A DNA stretch of 64,000 bases from Tridacna crocea (taxonomy: Eukaryota > Mollusca > Bivalvia > Cardiida > Cardiidae): assembly GCA_943736015.1 (NCBI GenBank), contig OX031063.1:45028672-45092671 (forward strand), given 5' to 3'. The first letter of the stretch is position 1. Each line of letters opens with the position of its first letter. This document shows, in pieces, positions 1-9,000 of the stretch. Below the pieces are notes generated by a model. That model had not been told where the DNA came from. It saw nothing but the letters and a program-made list of their open reading frames with translations, and made no database searches. Made by a program: the position numbers and the translations under genes.

Positions 1-155
1 ATTTTGCTTCTTTTCCTACAACGTTTTCTGCACTCTCCATCAATTTCAACGACATGTAATTTGTCGTGCGCAACCATGCAGGTCTTCGATATGGATAAAC
101 CTATAATTTTTGTCTGGTAAAGTGTTGAAATTACGGAACAATAATGACAAAGTGA

Positions 156-610
156 TTAACCCTTTACAACACAATCCCAACTTTTAACACCCCTGTGAAA
201 GAAGCCTTTTGAAAACATTGTGGGAAAAGGAAAAAATGCTGGTTACCAGCATTTTCTCCTTTTCCCACAATGTTTTTCTTCCCTTTTAACTCTTTCCCAA
301 ACAATCCCTGGTTTTTACGGCCCTGAGATAGAAGCCTTTTCAAAACATTGTACGAAAAGGAGAAAATGCTGGTAACCAGCATTTTCTCCTTTTCCCACAA
401 AGTTTTCTACCCTTCCCAAAGCAAATTTCAATTTTTGTGTTACATTCATTTTGTCGTCTGCAAGTGCTTTCAATTTGTACCACTCTAAAATTTTGTCGTT
501 TGGTAAAGGGATAAAGAAAAATCATTTCATGTGAGCCACATTGAAACTGTCATCGGCAAATGCTTTCAGTTTGGACAGGTCTAAAATCTTGTTATGTGGT
601 AAAGGGTTAA
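156..610. mobile_element. Two M221 elements, one nested in the other
   Basis: An inner copy with 221 internal bases (290-510) sits between TTAA at 286-289 and a decayed ATAA at 511-514. Outside it are the two pieces of an outer copy: left part from TTAA 156-159, right part ending TTAA 607-610. Removing the inner copy and one TTAA leaves about 222 bp. Both halves of the outer hairpin survive in the left piece. Confidence 0.85.
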
Positions 611-689
611 CTGGAAGGTAATGGTCTCTATGGCGACGGAACTGTAAATTTCCATGTTTCTCCTTTATTTTTTTTTTTTCACGTTGAGT

Positions 690-880
690 AATAGCCGATC
701 CCAGTCGCGCAGTCGATAGTGTACTGGACTTGAAACGAAGCTGGTGCAGGTTGGAATTTCCTGCTTGGTGAATTTCTTTCCTAAGATTTCACTGCTGGCT
801 ATTGTTTCGACCACTGTTTCGACGATGACAAGTTAGGAAAGCAGCCAGTGGCTTGGGAGGAATATTGTGTACCAATGTTT
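690..880 (+). mobile_element. Possible tRNA-derived SINE
   Basis: Weak A-box-like (CGCAGTCGATAGTG) and B-box-like (AGGTTGGAATT) segments lie about 40 bp apart, followed by a body containing AAAGCAGCCAGTG. That string is shared with the better SINE candidate at 49323. The remainder of 611-1260 shows no gene. Confidence 0.4.
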
Positions 881-1264
881 TAGTGACGTCATTTCCCAGT
901 GGCGTCAGTTTTCATTGAATTGGGGCACTCCTGAAGAAGGGAAATTCTATTTCGTCAGCGTACTCAATTTTTTTAAACAACAAATAAAAAAACATGTAAA
1001 ACTGGTTTAACAAACGTTGGAATGGTAAAACCTTCGGCTCGCTGCTACATGATTCACCACAGCCGTGAGCAAGTTTCCAAGTCCCCTGCCATCTGACCGT
1101 ACAACAAATAATGTCCAGTGACGACCGAACATTGATATTGCCTGTATTAAAATGCATTTAGATTTTAATAGTATGAAAATTTCTATGAATACGTCAATCT
1201 GTCATTGTACAGTCGATTCGAGTGATAGTCTCCGGCGAAAAAAGTGAATTTCATAATTAAGTAA

Positions 1265-1355
1265 ATAGAGTTTATTTCATCAGCTTGTGGTTAATATGGG
1301 GAAATATTTGCCGAAAAAGGGAAAGGTATGCGAAAATAACGAGTGCCGTGAGGCA
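1265..1355. repeat. Partial copy of palindromic family F
   Basis: About 90 bp (TTTATTTCATCAGCTTG through GTGCCGTGAGGCA) match the left arm of the full inverted-repeat copy at 11171-11333. The right arm is missing. Confidence 0.75.
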
Positions 1356-1892
1356 ATGATCAGTTGAATCATCAGTTGAATAGTTTAGTTACACCTCAAA
1401 ATATGTCAGAAGTTGTTCAACAGCAAGTTAATTGTTGCAAACATCTTTCAAACGGAAAGTCTTTCAGCAAGACTGAATATGGAACAGTTGCTAAAGGAAG
1501 AACTTAGTCATCGTCTCTAGTAATGCAAGTAGCTATCACAGGGAAACAAATTGGGGCTTTCTTAGAATTTTTAATTAAACCAGGAAACTTCTGACAGTTT
1601 TATCTATTATCGCGATGTTTAGCAATTATTACAGAATATTATTAATTAACTATTAGATATATAAAAGTTATACATGGAAACCGGTCCACGCGATACCAGT
1701 CACATTTCTGATTTCGTATAGTACACAGGTCGTGACCCCGGCTTAATACGACTTGACCTCCGATCAATACAGTTGATCTCGTATCAATATTGATGACCTG
1801 CGACCAATACAGAAATCCTTGAACGTGATTGGTCAAAAGTTCAGTTGCGTGAGCGTCTGCGCTTACTTTTAGCCAATCACGTTCAAAGAGGC

Positions 1893-2063
1893 GGCAAAGT
1901 AAACGTAACCCAAAAATTGATATTTGTTTTCAGCAGGGTAGAAAACATTGTGGGAAAAGGGAGAAAATGCTGGTTTCCAGCATTTTCTCCTTTTCTCACA
2001 ATGTTTTCAGAAGGCTTCTTTTTCAGGGTCTTAAAAACCAGAGATTGTTTGGTACAGGGTTAA
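1893..2063 (-). mobile_element. M221 copy, 5' truncated, reverse orientation
   Basis: Carries the M221 hairpin (AACATTGTGGG arm mirrored by CACAATGTTTTC) and the end GGTACAGGGTTAA. The outer end is missing. Confidence 0.8.
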
Positions 2064-2070
2064 TTAATAA

Positions 2071-2216
2071 AATTGTCATTAATCAAGTGATTTCGTATTG
2101 GCCCAGTTACAGGTCCGAGGTCAGCCGTATTGGCCCGAGGCTTCGGCCTCGGGCCAATACGGCTGACCTCGGACCTGTAACTGGGCCAACACGAAATAAA
2201 TTGATTAATAAAATTA
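2071..2216. repeat. GC-rich long hairpin
   Basis: Near-perfect inverted repeat. The arms TTTCGTATTGGCCCAG and CTGGGCCAACACGAAA fold back to a tiny TTCG loop at about 2142. Roughly 50 bp per arm pair closely, with a weaker AT-rich extension on each side. It lies just downstream of the MIEAP-like stop codon. Confidence 0.9.
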
Positions 2217-2278
2217 TATTATCGCGATGTTTAGCAATTATTACAGAATATTAAAATTCACACATTTTTGTTATTGCA

Positions 2279-3076
2279 TCAGATGTCAGATTCTGTTGTC
2301 CTTCGGTCTAAAAAGGCTATATTTGTTTTGAAGTTATTGAAATCATTACATAGGTCAAAGAGTTGATCCCCCATTTCCCTTCTAGCAGCCTGTGGAGACA
2401 TTCTGGTCATTAGACGGATAAAGCGTCTCATTTCGCTTTCTGTGGGCATTGCATGATTCCAAACCAACCTTGGATTCATTGCTTCTATCTGCTTTTGGTG
2501 GTCATGATTACTTGTTAAGTTCAGACTGCTCTGTTGGTATTTCTTTTGTTCCTGTCCATTTTGCCACGAGTATGTTTTCATTTGCTGTGTAAGGATTTGG
2601 GTATCAAATGTTTGCTGAGACATGGCTTGAGAGTGATCTTGTCTGTCATACAAGTTTTTAGGCTCCGTGATTTCACTCTTATACAAGTTCTGGGAATTCG
2701 AATAACTTTGTTGCTTATGTAACGGTATCCTTTGGTCACCAGTCAGATTTAATGGCATATGATAAGCGGATACGCCAGTCCATGGTTCTTTCTCTTCTCT
2801 GTGTGTCTGTGCAACTCCTTTACAAAGCAATGGCCCACCTTCCTGTAGATAGACAGGCGGCCAAACCACATATGAAATCAAATCACCTGTGCGTGTGAAT
2901 GGCTTGAATACTTTGGGGTCAAACTTATCCCCTTCTTTGCTTTCTGTACCAAAAACTACAGGAGGGTCTTGAGCGGCCATAAACCAACAAACTTCAACAC
3001 AACCTTTGATATACCGTTTGCATTCTGATGAATGAAAAATACGACGTGGCTCTCGTGCAACCATTTCGATAAAATT
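2279..3076 (-). CDS. MIEAP-like gene, terminal exon with the C-terminal domain
   Basis: Begins after TATTTGCAG on the minus strand and runs 265 codons to TGA at 2281-2279. The first 90 residues carry the family core: HSSECKRYIKGCVEVCW, AAQDPPVVFG, FTRTGDLISYVVWPP and LLCKGVAQ. The remaining residues form a Gln/Asn/Ser-rich tail ending in a helical segment, MRRFIRLMTRMSPQAARRE. The acceptor region is duplicated 80 bp upstream (3154-3233). Confidence 0.88.
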   Translation of the reverse strand, partial: NFIEMVAREPRRIFHSSECKRYIKGCVEVCWFMAAQDPPVVFGTESKEGDKFDPKVFKPFTRTGDLISYVVWPPVYLQEGGPLLCKGVAQTHREEKEPWTGVSAYHMPLNLTGDQRIPLHKQQSYSNSQNLYKSEITEPKNLYDRQDHSQAMSQQTFDTQILTQQMKTYSWQNGQEQKKYQQSSLNLTSNHDHQKQIEAMNPRLVWNHAMPTESEMRRFIRLMTRMSPQAARREMGDQLFDLCNDFNNFKTNIAFLDRRTTESDI

Positions 3077-6000
3077 CTGCAAATAAATATAAGCTAAATA
3101 ATCTCTGTATTTGCAGTTTATACTTTGCTGCAAATTTATATATGGCTAATAACATTCTGCAAATAAATATAAGCTAAATAATCTCTGTATTTGCAGTTTA
3201 TACTTTGCTTCAAATTTATATATGGCTCAGTGTTAGGGGTTCCAGTTTCGTATACTTTTTATTATTACTATTATTTATACACTTATAAGATATATAAAAC
3301 GAAGAGCAAAGAGCAAGCCTTACAAGCTGTCGGTGCTATCGATTTTAGTCGTAATCGTTTGCACCTGCTTTGAAGCATCGTACTATAAGTGTAACATTTA
3401 CTTTCATCTAAAGTATTTAGATAACTTAATAGACAATACTGAAATCTGATTTTGATTCATATGATAAAGAATGGTCTTTAACAGTCAGAGGACAGAGAAG
3501 GATATCTGAAATCAGTTTACCTTATATATAAATTCCACGAGCTGGGTTGCCATATTCTTGGCACAGTCCTTTAGTTGCTTTTTGACATAGTCGGGAATAT
3601 CTATATCCTAAAAAAAAACAGTGCATAAAAGCATCTAAAAATGATATAAAATCTGCCAATTTACGACCTTGCAAAACGTCAAATAAAACTGTTTTCTATC
3701 CGAACTTTTGAGTCCCAATTTGATGACCCTAGTAAAGAACCCTGGTTAACCCCTGGCATAACTGAAACCATGTCCTAATCCTGATCATGATGGTACCATG
3801 AATGCCCGAAACGAACCTCGGTGAATCGGCTTATATTCCTGGCTGATTTAAATGTTTTACGATAAGCAGGACACTTTGTGATGGATATTTGAATCTCTTA
3901 ATTTGGGCTCTACTGGATTAAAGCCGTAGCAAAACCATTTTCCGAGGTATGTCGGGCTTTTAAGAGGGAAGAGCCAGGGCCAATACCGTGATGCTATTAC
4001 TACGGTAGGCTACTACACTTGCAGTAAATTGAGGTTCATCGGCTTCTCTAGTCTTTTATTATAACTGATTGACAGTGGCAGGCATATGATTGTAACTGAC
4101 GCATAACCATAGTCAGACGGGATAGTAGTACCGACAGTCATCGGTACATTGCCTGAAAGAACCGTATACATGTACTCCATCCGGATCTTAACCTGTTTAA
4201 TCCATGATCAATTTATATGGTCCAGTTTTTTAGCCGTAAAACACCAGGGCCCGTATTCACCAACCATTCTTGAGAATATTCTTAGTCTTATTCTTCAAGG
4301 TTTTCCAAATCGTAAGTAACACAACTTCTGATTGGCTAAACCGAATGGTTTAGACATTCAGAAGTTGCGTTACTTACAAATGTAGAACATTCTGGAGAAT
4401 TAGACCAAGAACGTTCTTAAGAATGGTTGGTGAATACGGACCCAGGTGTATTAAGAGAACATAACTGGCAAGGCTACTTTTCATAAGGTGGAACCAAGAC
4501 CAATAACGGGACTAAGGGAAAGTTACGAGTAGAACAGGTAAGAGAGAGGAACGGTACTTTTGATTTCAATATTTAAGTCGATAAGCAATTAACTGACGCG
4601 GGCAATATTGTAACGTGTCGCAACTTTCAAGAAAATACATTGTGTTTGGGAACTGGGTCTGTATTTACCAAACACTTTTAAGAATGTTCCTAGTCTCATT
4701 CTCCAAGATTTTCTACATTTGAAAGTAACTTAACTTCTTATTGGCTATACCAAATGGCTTCCCATGCAGCTCGAAACAAACTCAAACCATCTGAAAGTTG
4801 TTGTAACACGTATTCCGTATTCATACAAGGTTTTATGATTTATATTCATCGCAAATGCAATGTTCTATTGAAGCTAAACTGTACTGTTTAATCACCTATA
4901 GTTGCTTTACTTTCATTGAAATTGTTGTGCGAGTTAATTTTTCCAATAAATCTGGTGCCCACAAACACCAACATTATACATCTATACCCCACACCCGTTT
5001 GTACGAAAGCTAGTCAGTTTTAACCACTGGCGCTCGATCTTAATTTAGAATCGTTGTGTGTATATAATCTAATATATAACATGGTAAGTTAGGCAAAATG
5101 ACCTCTCCCATATCGCAGTATTCTTTTCGATTAAAACACAATCGAGTGCAAAAAGTATAAAATTGGCTGGAGAGAAGATACATTTCTTTAAGTAGAAATG
5201 GTAAGAATCATGTTTTTTACTTACATTTATAGAAGAAATTGAATGTTTTCTTACGTGTGAATTTTGTCTGTAAGATTCACTTGCAGTCAACTTCCGGTTT
5301 GTGCGACCTTCACCAAACTTCAACAGGTCTACTGTTTTTAAAACAGGCGATCTGACTGGGCTAATAGAAAAGGTGCGTCAGGTGTAAAAACACTCGTCAC
5401 AACTCGGCCGATTCCGTACCTACATCTAACCTCAACCATGAAATATAACGTTAAAGGTTGAACCAATCAGATGAGCCGTATCATTTTGAAAAGGTCATAC
5501 GAGGTTACCGGAAGTGAGCCAGTGGGGAAACTGAGCTAAATCTGTTAAAACTGAGTACAACGAAAAAAGTGTCGGTCATAGTTCTAATTGAACTTCTATG
5601 AATAATTTTACTGTGTAAATGTTGATTTAAACATGTATTCTGATTAATAACATTCAATTATGGAGCCAATTACGCTCGTGATACAAATTACAACTGTCTG
5701 AAACGAAGTGAGTCTATTCTGCCTGTCTTACCATGTTATATATTAGGTTATATACACACAACTATTCTAAATAAAGATCGAGCGCCAGTGGTTTTAACAC
5801 AGGCCTTCGAAGCTCTATTAGTCCATCATGGAACACTAGAATTGTCCTTGGTCGATCATTGAACATTCATAATACATTGGTGCAACGCCTGTTTATCACG
5901 GTATATCCGTATACTCAAATTTTCAGTATCATCGTTTTTCTAAATAGCACCTTGGCGACTCCATCTATATCGTATATAGTACTTAAAACTATATTTACTT

Positions 6001-9000
6001 ATATAAGTCTTACTACCTATACGATACAGAGGGAATCCCCAATGTGCTATTTATAGTAATAGTGTTGGAGAATGAAAATTTCGTTATCCATTGATAGACT
6101 AATAGAGTTTCAAAGGCCTATGATTTTAACCACTGAATTGAAATCCTGGTCAAGAGAGACTGGTTTCAATACATCGTAACTCGGTAAAAATTTTAAGGTA
6201 ACTTCAATATATTGATGAACCAGTCAGGGTGCCTACCCTTGTTCCTGACCGACAAATCACTATGTAAGGGGCGGATATACTCTCAGTTGGAAGAAGTTGT
6301 TGTCTAACATTACATATGTTTACTTTGAATATGACAAGGAACATCCTTTAATTAGGCCGAGACGCTTTCGACAAAGTACCGCCCAATAGAATAGTCTACC
6401 TCAGTCTATTAAAGTATTCTTTGATTTTGATTAACATATTTACCTGTCCACCCGTCAGATTCCTTTCAATGATGGACATATACTGTTTCCATTGCTGTTT
6501 ACAGTGCTCGTAAATGTCCTGAAATAAAGCACGCACAAAGGGGATTTTCAGCTTTGCTGTTTTCAAAGAAAAGTCGACGTACTGTCAAAGCCACGTAGCC
6601 GTCTTCGACTTTGTCCTCGTCGGTCTCGTGCTGAAATTTTGACATTTTACAATAGCTTTATTATTACTGAATATATTTACTTCAAACTCGAAGTCGTTGA
6701 TAGTTTTCAAAATGGAACTAATACAGCAATGGGAGATAGCCATCAAAATACGTTTGACCCTTTTTTGACCGATAGAATGTTCACTGAAAATCAATCTAAT
6801 TTTGAAAGCAACTGCAGCCGAGCTTTGGTATTGCATACGGTGCTCTGGCTTGTTAGCATAAATGATATCTCTTGTAATCCAAACTAACACTGTTCTAAGA
6901 AAATCTGATTTCAATCGTTACAAAACGAGTGAATGAAACAAACAGATAGATTTAAATCTAGTACATGCTATTCGTGTAAATAGTGGGCTCAGTTTCTTCA
7001 TTCAACTAGACTTTAAAAAACCTGTCGTTTGAATTAATCGTTCATTTATATTATTTCCACAAAATCAACATCGGTACCAAAAGGAATTAAACATATGAAT
7101 TCATTATTCTGATTCATTGTTTGGTATAATTGCAGAGATGCACCAGACCCATTTTTCCAGAGTATAGCTCATATATATCTTACCATTAATGTCCTCAATA
7201 ATTCAGCCAATGTCTGTTCTTCGTTCTTTTCTTCACACAGGTCTGTATATGCATCGGTCCATTCATTATCATAGATTTCATTCAATCTCTCAGCAAGTTT
7301 GGAAGGTCGGTTTACGTCACTCAGGTCTGCTATATTCGGATTGTTGTTAGTGAGTTTGTTACCCATCACTTGACTCAAGCTGAAAAGTTGGAAGGCTTTT
7401 AAAGTGTGACACTTTCCTTTGAAAATCGTCTATCAAAAATCCATCGTTTTTACGACACCGAGAAATTATTTGAAAACTGTGGGAAAAAGAGAAATTTGCT
7501 GAAGGGATTCTTAGTTCTGATTATCGCTTTTAATTCTAACCTACATGTATCTGGTATTTTGTCCCTTGGTGAAGTGTTAAACCTTCTAAACAACTAAAGG
7601 GGCTACAAGTAAACAAAATTCAATTGCAGCGAATATGAAGTACAATCAAATCGAATATGAAGTACAATAAAAGTGGCTATCTCTACTACCGAATGTAACG
7701 ATCTCGCATTTCAATGTACTATCCAGTCAGTCAATCAATCAATCAATCAGTCAATCAATCAATCAATCAATCAATCAGAAACAAACGACGAATAAGTTTA
7801 GATTCCAGTGGCGGTTGAAAAATAAATTTTTACATTTTGCGTATTCCTGTTCTAGTCTTTACCATTCTAAAATACAATACGTAATGTTTCCGTCATGGCG
7901 GTAAACTGGGTAACAGCTCAGTCTACAAGGAACATGTAAACAATTACCGAGTTTTCGTTCGCTCTAGTTCGTCTGTCGTGCTTTTCATTTTTTCCTTAAA
8001 TTCTTTGATCGTTTTGTCTTTCCGCTCAATCTCTAGCTCATAATGCTTGTTTTGCTCCTTCAGTTGTTCCATTTCTATCATGTTTTTACTTTGATATTCT
8101 TCTTTCAGCAGGTAAACTGCAGCTTTGGTGTCTGCATACTGAAAATAAAAGGTTTACACGTCGATGTTTTGCCAAGGTTAAAGATAATCATCTTCGCGAG
8201 CCAAGGTTACGATGGACAAGGTGGATCTAAACTTGGCTGATTGAGCCCGATTTCGACATTCCTTCGATGCGCCCTCTATTGGATGCTGGTTATTACCCCC
8301 CTTTACATCATATTTCTAAAAACCAATGAAATATCGTTTTACAAACCGCTTACGAATACACATGAAGCGATTAGCACACATCCACGTGGGTTTCTATAAT
8401 TACCTTATTCGAAAGGTAGCGACTTTGTTCTATTTTTATCAAAGATGAAATACTACGAGCGATTTCATTCGTTGCAGTTAGAGCTGGCTGCATCCAATGA
8501 AAAAGCGCATTAGGGGAATGTAAAAATCAAGCTTGATTCGCCAAGGGTAGAGTAACGTAGTGAATCGTCAACCTTGGCTTGCGAAGATGAAAGATAATAT
8601 GATCGCTGAACATTTCAATATTCAGTAAGATCGGTTTTCTAAAGTTTTTGGTGCTCCACTTTGGCGCTGCCTATATCGGTACATAGGCTTCTGAAAACAG
8701 AGGTCTTTATAAGAGGGAGTAACTTATTTCTCATCCAAACCCTATTCTGTGGGTATTCATTAGAATCGTCTCGATTAGACGTGTCTAATAAGTACCCACA
8801 ACAAAGGGTTTGGTGAAGAATAATGAAATCAAAATCACTCCCTCTATTGGGAGATATAGATTTAACCCTTTACCCCATAAGGCATTTCTATGGTATCTCT
8901 AACTGACCCTAAATAACAGCAAGGATGAAGCCATTTCTTATGTGTATATGACACTTTTTGATAGTGAAGAAAACATTGTGGCAAAGGGTGATATTGCTCG

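Larger units (their letters stand above)
1607..2253. repeat. 35-bp direct repeats bracketing an inserted or duplicated segment
   Basis: The same 35 bp, containing ATCGCGATGTTTAGC, occur at 1607-1641 and 2219-2253. The interval contains a small inverted repeat (1818-1878), a truncated M221 copy (1893-2063) and a GC-rich hairpin (2071-2216). No gene is seen in it. Confidence 0.7.

Noticed and set aside
5069-5323. 84-codon minus-strand frame
   Set aside because: Inside the TIR element and part of its inverted end. No recognisable domain.
6585-6914. 109-codon minus-strand frame overlapping the tentative exon 4
   Set aside because: It reads a different frame from the MIEAP-like exon and lacks recognisable features.
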